A stretch of DNA of 64,000 nt, from assembly GCA_035547755.1 (NCBI GenBank), contig DASZUG010000030.1, positions 1-64,000 on the forward strand. The letters are read 5' to 3'. Below are positions 25,134-34,396 of the stretch, one piece after another (positions within the stretch are counted from its first letter, which is position 1; the number at the start of each line of letters is the position of its first letter). Origin of the DNA: Mesorhizobium_L sp035547755 (GTDB taxonomy: Bacteria > Pseudomonadota > Alphaproteobacteria > Rhizobiales > Rhizobiaceae). The notes under the pieces are model-generated. The model had not been told where the DNA came from and did no database searches. It saw only the letters and a list, made by a program, of their open reading frames with translations. The position numbers were made by a program, and so were the translations under genes.

Positions 25134-26657
25134 TCAATCGCCGGCCGGCGCGAGGGCTTCGATCGACGGCCATACGGCGGAAAGCTTCTCCGCGATCTCG
25201 CAATGGAGGCCGTAGCGGCGGTTCATTTCGTCCTGCCTTGCCCGTTGTGGGCGATAGGTCCGGCTCGATCGGGAAAGGTCGCGCGGATCATGCCGGGGGG
25301 ATGCGTAGAGCCCGACGCCCGCGCCGGCGCAAAGCGCCGCGCCCCAGGCGGCCGCTTCCTCGGTCTCCGTCACTGTCACCGTCATGCCGAGGACATCGGC
25401 GAAGAGCTGTGCAAACAGCGGATTGCGCGAAATGCCGCCGGTCAGACGCGCTTCGTGCAGCTCGAATCCATTCCTCAGCGCATCGATATGGACCCGGTGA
25501 TTGAAGGCGATGCCCTCGATCACCGCGCGCAGCATGTCGCCGCGCCAGTGCCAGCCGCGCAGGCCGAGAAACCCGCCGCTGGCGACAGGCCCGTGCGGCG
25601 AACCGTAGAGATAGGGATGGAAGAGCAGGGTCGAAGGGCGCTGGAAGGCGGCCTCGATCTCCGGCGTGACCAGCGCATGGATCGACCGGCCGTTTGTCTC
25701 GGCAGCTTCGCGTTCGGCTCCGAGGAGCCTGTCGAGGAACCAATCGTAATTGGCCGCCGATGCCGGCGAGATCGCCATGTTGTTCCACTCGCCGATGGCG
25801 ATCCCGTTGCGGCAGAACCAGCGGGCGTCGACCCGGGGCGCCGGCGAGACCGTCTCGTTGATGGAATAGGTGCCGGCGACGATCGCGACCGTACCCATAC
25901 AGTAGCCGCCGATGCCAAGAGCGGACGCGGTAACGTCGTGCAGGCCGGCGACCACCGGCGTCCCGGCGGCGAGGCCTGTCAATTCCGCCGCTTCGGCGCT
26001 GACAGTTCCGACGACCTCGTCCGGCCGCGAGACGGGCGGGAGCGCGCGGTGCAAGCCAGCGAGTCCATAGATCGACAGCACGTCCTTTGCATAGGCCTGA
26101 GTCACGACATCGGTGAAGGAGGTGCTGGCCTCGGTCAGATCGGTGCCGAGCGTGCCGGTCAGGCAGAAGCGCAGCCAATCCTTGCAGGCGAGAATGTGCC
26201 CGATCGCGGCGAAACGTTCCGGCTCGTGCGTCAATATCCAGGCGAGAAGCGCCGCGGGAGCGGAGGCATGCGGCATCTGCCCGGTGCGCGCCAGCGCGGC
26301 TTCGGCTGTGCCGTCCGCCTGCCAGGCCGCGACCTCCTCCCCTGCCCGGCTGTCGAGCGAAAGGATTCCGTGGCCGAGCGGCTGCTTTTGGCGGTCAAGC
26401 AGATAGATCCCGTCGCCATGGGCGGTGGCGGCAATCGCAGCGATATCCGAGGCGGGCCGCGCCGACCGGCTCACCGCCTCGCGGATCGCTTCCGCCGTTG
26501 CAAGCCAGAGACCGGCCATGTCGCGCTCGACATGGCGAGCTTGCGGGATGAGCTGAGGGACGCGCCTTCGGGCGACCGCCAGGGGCGCGCCGGTTTCATC
26601 GAAAACGACGGCCTTGGTGACGGTGAGGCCGCTATCAATCCCGACCAGGCACGGCAT
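25134..26657 (-). CDS. FGGY-family carbohydrate/polyol kinase
   Basis: A 507-residue sugar kinase with the FGGY N-terminal phosphate motif (VGIDSGLTVTKAVVF), substrate region ATAHGDGIYLLD, ACKDWLRFCLTGTLGTD, adenosine-site LTGGISRNPLFAQ and C-terminal AAWGAALCAGAG. It is distinct from the EryA candidate at 32795. It forms a kinase and FAD-dehydrogenase pair with the gene at 23438, the arrangement used for glycerol, erythritol and other polyols. The substrate is not determined by the sequence. Regulation is probably by the DeoR protein encoded 23 bp upstream. Confidence 0.83.
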   Translation of the reverse strand: MPCLVGIDSGLTVTKAVVFDETGAPLAVARRRVPQLIPQARHVERDMAGLWLATAEAIREAVSRSARPASDIAAIAATAHGDGIYLLDRQKQPLGHGILSLDSRAGEEVAAWQADGTAEAALARTGQMPHASAPAALLAWILTHEPERFAAIGHILACKDWLRFCLTGTLGTDLTEASTSFTDVVTQAYAKDVLSIYGLAGLHRALPPVSRPDEVVGTVSAEAAELTGLAAGTPVVAGLHDVTASALGIGGYCMGTVAIVAGTYSINETVSPAPRVDARWFCRNGIAIGEWNNMAISPASAANYDWFLDRLLGAEREAAETNGRSIHALVTPEIEAAFQRPSTLLFHPYLYGSPHGPVASGGFLGLRGWHWRGDMLRAVIEGIAFNHRVHIDALRNGFELHEARLTGGISRNPLFAQLFADVLGMTVTVTETEEAAAWGAALCAGAGVGLYASPRHDPRDLSRSSRTYRPQRARQDEMNRRYGLHCEIAEKLSAVWPSIEALAPAGD

Positions 26658-26680
26658 TCAGACGCAACCTTTGGCGGAGA

Positions 26681-27556
26681 TCATGCGCCGGCTTCCGGCA
26701 GCCGTCCGCCGCCTTGCGTCGATGCGACGACGACGTTGATGCCGCGCGCCTTCATCCGCTCCAGCTGCCTCGGCGGCGTTCCGTCATCCACCACGATCGC
26801 GTCGAATTCCTCCAGCGCGCACATGGCGTGCAGCGCCCGGCGTTCGAACTTGGTGTGGTCGGCGAGCAGAATGCGTTTGGCCGAACTGTCGAACATCGCC
26901 TTCTTTGTTTCGACCATTTCCGGCGACTGGTGAAACACCATGCCGTCGGTGATCGCCGACATCGACAGGAAGAGGCAATCGGCCCGGAGGCGGCGGATTT
27001 CGGAGGTCGTGACCGGTCCCATGAAGGCGTTGCACCAATGATGAAAGCGGCCGCCAAGCCCGAGCAGGGTGAGGTCGCGCACATCCTTCAGCGCGTTCAT
27101 CAGGATGATGGAATTGGTGATGACGGTCAGCGGCACGCGGGCTGCGAGATGCGGCACGATCTGATGCACCGTCGTGGAATCGTCGAGGAAAACGGCCTGT
27201 CCGGGTTCCAGAAACGATGCCGCGGCTTCGGCGATCGCCTGTTTCTCGGCAGCCTGGCGCGACGCGCGGTAAATGTCGCTCGATTCGATCAGGCTGGTCG
27301 GCGCGGCCGATACGATGCCCCGCGTCTTGCGCAGGATGCCCCTGCCGACGAGTTCGTCGAGATCGCGATGGGCCGTCATCAGGGAAATGCCGAAGCGTTC
27401 GGTCAAATCCTCGATGCGCATGCTGCCTTCGGCCATCACGGCTTCCGCCATCAGTTGGCGGCGCGCGAGCTGGCGCGCATGCCGGCTGTCGGCCGGAACC
27501 TGGTTGCCCGTCAGCACGCTCAGCATGGTTTCGAGATCATTGTCGCCGGTTTTCAC
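26681..27556 (-). CDS. DeoR-family transcriptional regulator (GlpR/EryR-like)
   Basis: A 291-residue regulator. It has an N-terminal helix-turn-helix (MRIEDLTERFGISLMTAHRD) followed by a DeoR-type sugar-phosphate sensor domain (VFLDDSTTVHQIVPHL, LADHTKFERRAL). The GTG at 27556 has GGAGAGA upstream and is preferred over the open frame reaching 27604. It heads the regulator-kinase-dehydrogenase operon, directly downstream of the ery-like transporter terminator. It probably represses this module, and perhaps the transporter, until a polyol phosphate accumulates. Confidence 0.83.
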   Translation of the reverse strand: MKTGDNDLETMLSVLTGNQVPADSRHARQLARRQLMAEAVMAEGSMRIEDLTERFGISLMTAHRDLDELVGRGILRKTRGIVSAAPTSLIESSDIYRASRQAAEKQAIAEAAASFLEPGQAVFLDDSTTVHQIVPHLAARVPLTVITNSIILMNALKDVRDLTLLGLGGRFHHWCNAFMGPVTTSEIRRLRADCLFLSMSAITDGMVFHQSPEMVETKKAMFDSSAKRILLADHTKFERRALHAMCALEEFDAIVVDDGTPPRQLERMKARGINVVVASTQGGGRLPEAGA

Positions 27557-27626
27557 TCTTGTCTCTCCAAATGCGTGTGTTTTCACAGCTGACGCCGATG
27601 ACAAGAAAGGAATGGACCTACGAACG

Positions 27627-27654
27627 AAAAAGGGACGCCATCGCTGGCGTCCCC
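27627..27654 (-). terminator. Rho-independent terminator after the ery-like binding-protein gene
   Basis: On the minus strand GGGACGCCA and TGGCGTCCC form a perfect 9-bp stem with a 4-base loop followed by TTTTT. It lies 8 bp after the binding-protein stop and ends the transporter operon before the DeoR gene. Confidence 0.85.
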
Positions 27655-27661
27655 GATTGCT

Positions 27662-28618
27662 TTACTCGGAGAGAGTGAAAGCCGCGGTGTATTTGTCGAC
27701 ATTGTCCTTGGTGATCAGGACGCAGTTGAACAGCTGCTTCTCCGCATCGGCGCCGGTCTTGCCGGTGCGGATGAACTCGTCGGCCTCGTCGACGGCCTTC
27801 TTCGAGAAGATGGCGACCGGCTGGAGCACGGTGTATTGCAGTTCGCCGGCCTTGATCGCATCCACCGCGGCGGGCGACCCGTCGAAGCCGCCGACCTTGA
27901 TGTCCTTGAGCTTTCCGGCTTCCTTCAGCGCCGCGATCGCGCCGAGCGCCATTTCGTCATTGCCCGAAATGACGCCGATAATGTCGGGATGCGCCTGCAG
28001 CATGCCCTGCATCTTGTCATGGCCCTGGGTGCGGTCCCAATTGGCGACCTGCGCGGCGACCCTCTTTAGGTCGGGATACTGGCTGAGCACGGTCTTGTAG
28101 CCGTTCGAACGGGTCGCGGCATTGTTGTCGGACGGCGCGCCGAGAAGCTCGGCGTAATTGCCCTTCTCGCCGACATCCTTGACCCATTGCTGCGCGCCAA
28201 GCGCCGCGCCCTGCGCGTTGTTGGAGACGAGTTGCGCCTTGGCCAGCCCTTCCTGGTTGATCTCGGCATTGACCAGGAAGACGGGGATATGCGCCGCGAC
28301 CGCCTTCTTGACCGAACCGATGGAGCCGTCGGCATTGGCCGGATCGAGGATGATCGCCTTCGAGTGGTTGGTGATCGCGGTGTCGATCAGGTGGCGCTCG
28401 GTGTTGGTGTCGGCCTTGTGGGCGCTGACATTGGCGTCGTAGCCGAGCTTCTTGGCCTCCGCGGCGGCAACGTCGCCTTCCGTCTTCCAGTAAGGATTGG
28501 CCGGATCGTTGACGATGATCGAAATCAGGCCCTTGCTGGCGGCGTTAGCCGGCATGGCGAAGCCGACCGCGGCGGTCGCCGCCGCGGCAAGCCCGAGCAT
28601 TGTGAGTTTCCTGAGCAT
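27662..28618 (-). CDS. Polyol/sugar ABC transporter periplasmic binding protein (EryG-like)
   Basis: A 318-residue exported binding protein. It has a Sec signal (MLRKLTMLGLAAAATAAVG, cleavage at ANAA) and a type I fold (IVNDPANPYWKTEGDVAAA, AIILDPANADGS, GVISGNDEMALGAIAAL, KVGGFDGSPAAVDAI). It is the last gene of the DUF2291-ATPase-permease operon that diverges from eryA, the expected place for an erythritol binding protein. The erythritol assignment rests on this position. It resembles the apiose-block protein at 19876, suggesting a duplicated transporter type. Confidence 0.8.
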   Translation of the reverse strand: MLRKLTMLGLAAAATAAVGFAMPANAASKGLISIIVNDPANPYWKTEGDVAAAEAKKLGYDANVSAHKADTNTERHLIDTAITNHSKAIILDPANADGSIGSVKKAVAAHIPVFLVNAEINQEGLAKAQLVSNNAQGAALGAQQWVKDVGEKGNYAELLGAPSDNNAATRSNGYKTVLSQYPDLKRVAAQVANWDRTQGHDKMQGMLQAHPDIIGVISGNDEMALGAIAALKEAGKLKDIKVGGFDGSPAAVDAIKAGELQYTVLQPVAIFSKKAVDEADEFIRTGKTGADAEKQLFNCVLITKDNVDKYTAAFTLSE

Positions 28619-28657
28619 GAAATTGTTCTCCCTGGGTTTCCTCTGTGGTGGTGCCGG

Positions 28658-29794
28658 TCAGCCGGCCGTCTTCTCGCGCTGAGAGTCGGCCGTCGCGGCG
28701 CGACCTCCCTTTGACGAGGAAGCTGGATTCTCTTCGGTGGCGCGGCGCTTGCCCCGGCCGCCATATTGAACGGAGTTGAGCAGCACCGCGAAGACGATCA
28801 CGGCGCCGGTGAAGACCATCTGCCAATAGGAGGACACGCCGATGATGACGAGGCCGTCCGACAGAAAGCCGATGACGAAGGCGCCGAGCAGCGTGCCTCT
28901 TATATTGCCGTATCCGCCGGTCAGCGCCGCCCCGCCGATGACGACGGTGGCGATGGCGGTCAGTTCGTAGGTCGTGCCCGCCGTCGGACCGGCCGATGTC
29001 AGTTCCGATGTCAGGATCAGGCCGCCGATCGCGGCGCAGATTCCCGAAAGCACATAGACCGCGATCTGCACCCGCTTGACCGGCACGCCCGACAGTTCCG
29101 CGGCCCGCTCGTTGCCGCCGGAGGCATAGAGCCAGCGGCCGAATACCGTGCGGTTGAGGAGCAGGCTGCCGAGAATGGCGATGATGATCATGGCGATGAC
29201 GCCGACGGGAATGCTGAACAGGCTGTTGAAGCCGAGCCAGTCGAAGCCGGTATTGCCGAGCTCGGGCTTGCCGTTGAGATTGTTGTAGGTCAGGCCGTTG
29301 GTGAGCAGCAGCGCGACGCCGCGCACGGCATAGAGCGTGCCGAGCGTCGCGACGAAGGGGGGCACCTTGAAGCGAGCGATGAGGACGCCGTTGATCAGGC
29401 CGACGAGCGCGCCGACCAGGCAGGCGACGACCGCCACCACCCAGACCGCCGGATAGAGGATGACGTCGAACATCGGCAGCGTCACGCCATGCATCAGCGC
29501 GCCGGCGATGACGCCCGCAAGCCCCAGCGTCGAGCCGACCGACAGGTCGATGCCGCCATTCAGGATGACGAGCAGCATGCCCATGCCGAGAATGCCGAAG
29601 ATCGCCACATGCGAGGCCATCGTCAGGAAATTGCTCGCCGAAAAGTAATATGGCGACAGGAAGGAGAAGACGACGACGATCACGATCAGCGCGAAGAAGG
29701 CGCGGCCTTCCAGCAGGATCTTGCCGATGCTGATGCGGCTCGTCCATCCGGCTTTCTCCGAACCGGCCGTGCTGTCTGGGCGCGCATGCATCAT
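28658..29794 (-). CDS. Polyol/sugar ABC transporter permease (EryF-like)
   Basis: A 378-residue RbsC-type inner-membrane permease. It shows VILNGGIDLSVGSTLGLAG, PPFVATLGTLYAVRG and ATVVIGGAALTGGYGNIRG. The C-terminal tail of about 40 residues is charged and low in complexity, beyond the usual end of the family. It lies between the ATPase and binding-protein genes. Uptake of erythritol is inferred from the divergent ery operon. Confidence 0.85.
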   Translation of the reverse strand: MMHARPDSTAGSEKAGWTSRISIGKILLEGRAFFALIVIVVVFSFLSPYYFSASNFLTMASHVAIFGILGMGMLLVILNGGIDLSVGSTLGLAGVIAGALMHGVTLPMFDVILYPAVWVVAVVACLVGALVGLINGVLIARFKVPPFVATLGTLYAVRGVALLLTNGLTYNNLNGKPELGNTGFDWLGFNSLFSIPVGVIAMIIIAILGSLLLNRTVFGRWLYASGGNERAAELSGVPVKRVQIAVYVLSGICAAIGGLILTSELTSAGPTAGTTYELTAIATVVIGGAALTGGYGNIRGTLLGAFVIGFLSDGLVIIGVSSYWQMVFTGAVIVFAVLLNSVQYGGRGKRRATEENPASSSKGGRAATADSQREKTAG

Positions 29795-29815
29795 GTGGGC
29801 TCCGTTTCTGTCTTC

Positions 29816-31362
<1,547 letters not shown>

Positions 31363-31366
<4 letters not shown>

Positions 31367-32022
31367 TTTTCGACACTCAGCTTGACCGGGGTGACGAACC
31401 AGTTCTTCGGGTTGATCAGCAGGAAGGCGCCGACCACCGAGATCGTCTTGCCGGTGAGCTTGGAGGTATCGACCTTCGACAGAACCTCCTTCTTCAATTC
31501 ATCGTTCAGGGCCGCGCCGGCATTCTGGTATTCGATCTGGTTCTTGAACTGCCCGAACTTGATCGTGCCGATGGCGTCCCTGAGGTCGGTTCCGTTGACC
31601 GCCGGGCCTGTCTGGACGCGGACCCGGATGCCGTCCGGCAGGTTCGGAATCTTGACGTCATAGACGCCGGACTCGCCCTTGCCGACGACGCCGGTGAACT
31701 TGACCGACATCTCCGGCCCCATCGTCGCATCCACGCCATACTGCTTCGCGGCGGCCGACTGGTCCTTCTGGATCGCCGCCGCCAGCGTCACGGCGTCCAC
31801 GGCCCGCTTCTCGACCGCAGCCTGCACCTTGGGAAACTCTTCCTTCCCATAGGCCGCGGGCGAGAAGCCGGCCTTACGGGCGTCCTGGGAGGACCCGATC
31901 CTGACGACGGTGGTGTCGAGCGCCATGGCGATCAGCAGGACGATGCACAGCCCGGCGATGATCACAGCGCCATACCGCGACTTGTGGGATGCCTTGCGCG
32001 CCGGGGCGGACGTCATCGTCAT
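31363..32022 (-). CDS. DUF2291 family membrane-anchored protein, first gene of the ery-like transporter operon
   Basis: A 219-residue protein with a short basic cytoplasmic start and one N-terminal membrane segment (AVIIAGLCIVLLIAMALD); the rest is predicted periplasmic. Unlike the DUF2291 member at 18913 it has no lipobox cysteine and is probably held by an uncleaved signal anchor. Function unknown; the family accompanies ribose and erythritol-type ABC transporters. The start is uncertain: ATG 32022 and ATG 32016 are close, and a GTG extension reaches 32058. Confidence 0.75.
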
Positions 32023-32203
32023 ATGCCTGATCCCGTTCTGCTTGATGCCGATCCGCACGCTCGGTCCGGATCCTGGCCGCCAAACTCAGTCTGCCCGCCT
32101 CGCCCGCGACTTGCCCGAAAGTCCCGTCCTCACCGGCGGCCTCCACCTTTGCGAGGGTGCGGCGTCTCCTCCGCCCAGCACCCAAGGATAAATCGGGCTT
32201 TAT

Positions 32204-32231
32204 GTTATCTTCATGTTATTTATTTCGTCAA
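32204..32231 (-). promoter_or_regulatory. Candidate sigma-70 promoter of the DUF2291-eryEFG-like operon
   Basis: On the minus strand TTGACG (32226-32231), a 16-bp spacer, then GATAAC (32204-32209). It overlaps the two ATGTTAT heptamers spaced one helical turn apart, which could be a regulator site. It lies about 180 bp upstream of the DUF2291 start. Confidence 0.45.
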
Positions 32232-32625
32232 GCAGGAGATGAATGCGCGGGCGATCTTTTGCATTTCCTGAGCGGTTCATATCCCGATAATCGCATCTCG
32301 ATCGAGCCGCGCGCCCCGATCGCAGCATGCTCGAAAAATCGGCGCGTCCGCTGGCTTTCCGATCAACATCACCATCGACCTGCCGGCATGAACAGCGCGG
32401 AAAATCTTGCGAGACCAGCATATCGATTTGTTTTTATTATCAGATTCTTCATCAATCTGAAAATTTTCGCGCCCTGCGCCAACCGACAGCGGGACAAAGG
32501 GGGCCTTTCGGGCATCTACAGCAAAAGGCGGCGCTGCATCCGCAGCCAGCCTCATCCTCCCTCCTTTTTTCTCATCATGATATCTGAAAAGAATTTCGTA
32601 GTCTGCAAAAAAAATCATCGATCGC

Positions 32626-32644
32626 GTTATCATTATGGTATAAC
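32626..32644 (+). promoter_or_regulatory. Inverted repeat with TGGTATAAC upstream of eryA
   Basis: GTTAT and ATAAC flank nine bases. The right half contains TGGTATAAC, matching the core of the apiose-block motif (TGGTATAAT) in the direction of eryA. It could be an extended -10, an operator, or both, about 150 bp upstream of eryA. Confidence 0.4.
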
Positions 32645-32745
32645 CTGAGCCCAGACTCGATCCGGCCGATCCTCAGGCCAAAGGGCGTGTTGCACGAATG
32701 ACAGCGTGCGGACGCGTTCCGCAGGGGCGGAAAGGAGGAAAAGCG

Positions 32746-32808
32746 ATGAGGCATGGAAGGCGTGGAGATTCTGCCATCGGAGCGGGAAGGCTTCATGGCG
32801 GGCGCTGA
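32746..32808 (+). CDS. Possible leader peptide overlapping the eryA start
   Basis: A 20-codon frame whose ATG has the best ribosome site of the region (AGGAGG, 7-base spacer). It ends 11 bases inside eryA in another frame. The peptide (MRHGRRGDSAIGAGRLHGGR) has no recognisable similarity. It may serve translational coupling to eryA, or be a chance frame caused by the eryA ribosome site. Confidence 0.25.
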   Translation: MRHGRRGDSAIGAGRLHGGR

Positions 32809-34396
32809 CATCGTCATCGGCATCGATTCCGGCACGTCGGTGATCAAGGCGGTCGCCTTCGGCCTTTCCGGCCGACAGATCGCGACCGCCGCCGTGCCCA
32901 ACCGTTATGTCTCGGGCGCGGACGGCGCGGTCACGCAGCCGCTCGCGCAGACCTGGCTCGATTGCGCCGCCGCGCTGCGGAGCTTGGGCGACAAGGTGGA
33001 AAGCCTCGCCCAACGCACGGCGGCCATCGCCGTGACAGCGCAGGGCGACGGTACATGGCTCGTCGGGAAGGACAACGAGCCCGTGACCGACGCCTGGCTG
33101 TGGCTCGACGCGCGCGCCGCCCCTACCGTCGAGAGACTTGCTGCGGGACCCTTGAGCCGCGCCCGCTTCGAGGCGACCGGCACCGGGCTGAACACCTGCC
33201 AGCAGGGCAGCCAGATCGCCCATATGGACCGCTATCTGCCCGACATTCTCGACCGCGCCGAGACGGCGCTGCATTGCAAGGACTGGCTCTATCTCAAACT
33301 GACGGGCGTTCGCGCCACCGACCCGTCCGAGGCGAGCTTCACCTTCGGCAATTTCCGCAACCGGCTCTATGACGAGACCGTCATCGAGGCGCTCGGGCTG
33401 ACGCACCGGCGCGCGCTCCTGCCTCAGATCGTCGACGGCACGATGACGACCCACCCGCTCGGCGCCGAGGCGGCGGCCGAGACCGGGCTGCTCGCCGGCA
33501 CGCCGGTCAGCCTCGGTTATGTCGACATGGTGATGACGGCGCTCGGCGCCGGCGTGTGCGGCGGCAGCGGCGACGTGGCCTGCTCGATCGTCGGCTCGAC
33601 CGGGGTCCATATGCGCGCAACGCCGGTCGGCAAGGTGCATCTCAACGACGCCGGCTCCGGCTATGTGATCGCGCTGCCCATCCCCAATCTCGTCACCCAG
33701 GTGCAGACCAACATGGCGACGACGCTCAATATCGATTGGGTGCTCGGCCTCGCCGCCGATATCCTGCGCGAGGCGGGAAGCGATATCAGCCATCACGATC
33801 TGGTCGGCCGCATCGAAAGCTGGCTGGCCGCCAGCCTGCCCGGCCAGATCGTCTATCAGCCCTACATCTCCGAGGCCGGCGAACGCGGTCCTTTCGTCAA
33901 TGCCAATGCGCGCGCCGGCTTCGTCGGGCTTTCCACCAGGCATCGTTATGCCGACTTGGTGCGGGCGGTGGTCGAGGGGCTGGGGCTCGCCATGCGCGAT
34001 TGCTATCTGGCGATGGGCGAATTGCCCTCCGAACTCCGCCTTTCCGGCGGCGCGACGCGTTCGAAGGGGCTGCGCGGCATCCTGTCGGCCGCCGTCCATG
34101 CGCCGGTCCGCGTCTCGGCGCGCGAGGAGGCGGGAGCCGCCGGAGCCGCAATGATGGCGGCGGTCGCGATCGGCGTCTACCCGGACATGCATGCCTGCAT
34201 CGACGAATGGGTGACGCCTCTCCTCGGAGAGGCCGAGACGCCGGACCCCGCGCTGGTCGCGGCTTACGACGGCGTCTTCCCGGCCTTCACAGCCGCCCGA
34301 ACGGGATTGCCGCCCGTCTGGGAGGCGCTCGCCTCAGCCAGGCATTCAAATTCCGGCCCGACCGAACCGACGACATCTCAAAGGAAGAAGGCATGA
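32795..34396 (+). CDS. eryA: Erythritol kinase EryA (FGGY family)
   Basis: A 533-residue FGGY kinase with N-terminal VIGIDSGTSVIKAVAF, TAQGDGTWLVGKD, LNTCQQGSQIAHMD, CKDWLYLKLTG and C-terminal LRLSGGATRSKGL. EryA phosphorylates erythritol to D-erythritol 1-phosphate in the cytosol. It is first in an eryA-eryB-eryC-eryD-eryH-eryI series with the same gene order as rhizobial and Brucella erythritol genes. Start choice: ATG 32795 (GGAAGG just upstream) agrees with where homology begins; ATG 32753 is in frame, but its AGGAGG lies 14 bases away. Its stop overlaps eryB (ATGA). Confidence 0.85.
   Translation: MAGADIVIGIDSGTSVIKAVAFGLSGRQIATAAVPNRYVSGADGAVTQPLAQTWLDCAAALRSLGDKVESLAQRTAAIAVTAQGDGTWLVGKDNEPVTDAWLWLDARAAPTVERLAAGPLSRARFEATGTGLNTCQQGSQIAHMDRYLPDILDRAETALHCKDWLYLKLTGVRATDPSEASFTFGNFRNRLYDETVIEALGLTHRRALLPQIVDGTMTTHPLGAEAAAETGLLAGTPVSLGYVDMVMTALGAGVCGGSGDVACSIVGSTGVHMRATPVGKVHLNDAGSGYVIALPIPNLVTQVQTNMATTLNIDWVLGLAADILREAGSDISHHDLVGRIESWLAASLPGQIVYQPYISEAGERGPFVNANARAGFVGLSTRHRYADLVRAVVEGLGLAMRDCYLAMGELPSELRLSGGATRSKGLRGILSAAVHAPVRVSAREEAGAAGAAMMAAVAIGVYPDMHACIDEWVTPLLGEAETPDPALVAAYDGVFPAFTAARTGLPPVWEALASARHSNSGPTEPTTSQRKKA

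Larger units (their letters stand above)
32023..32794. other. Non-coding divergent control region between the transporter operon and eryA
   Basis: About 770 bp without a credible gene. It is noticeably richer in A and T than the rest between about 32190 and 32645. It holds a minus-strand promoter candidate (32204-32231), a repeated ATGTTAT heptamer (32202-32208 and 32213-32219, 11 bp apart), an inverted repeat with GGTATA (32626-32644) and a short open frame with a strong ribosome site before eryA. The length suggests several regulator sites. Confidence 0.6.
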
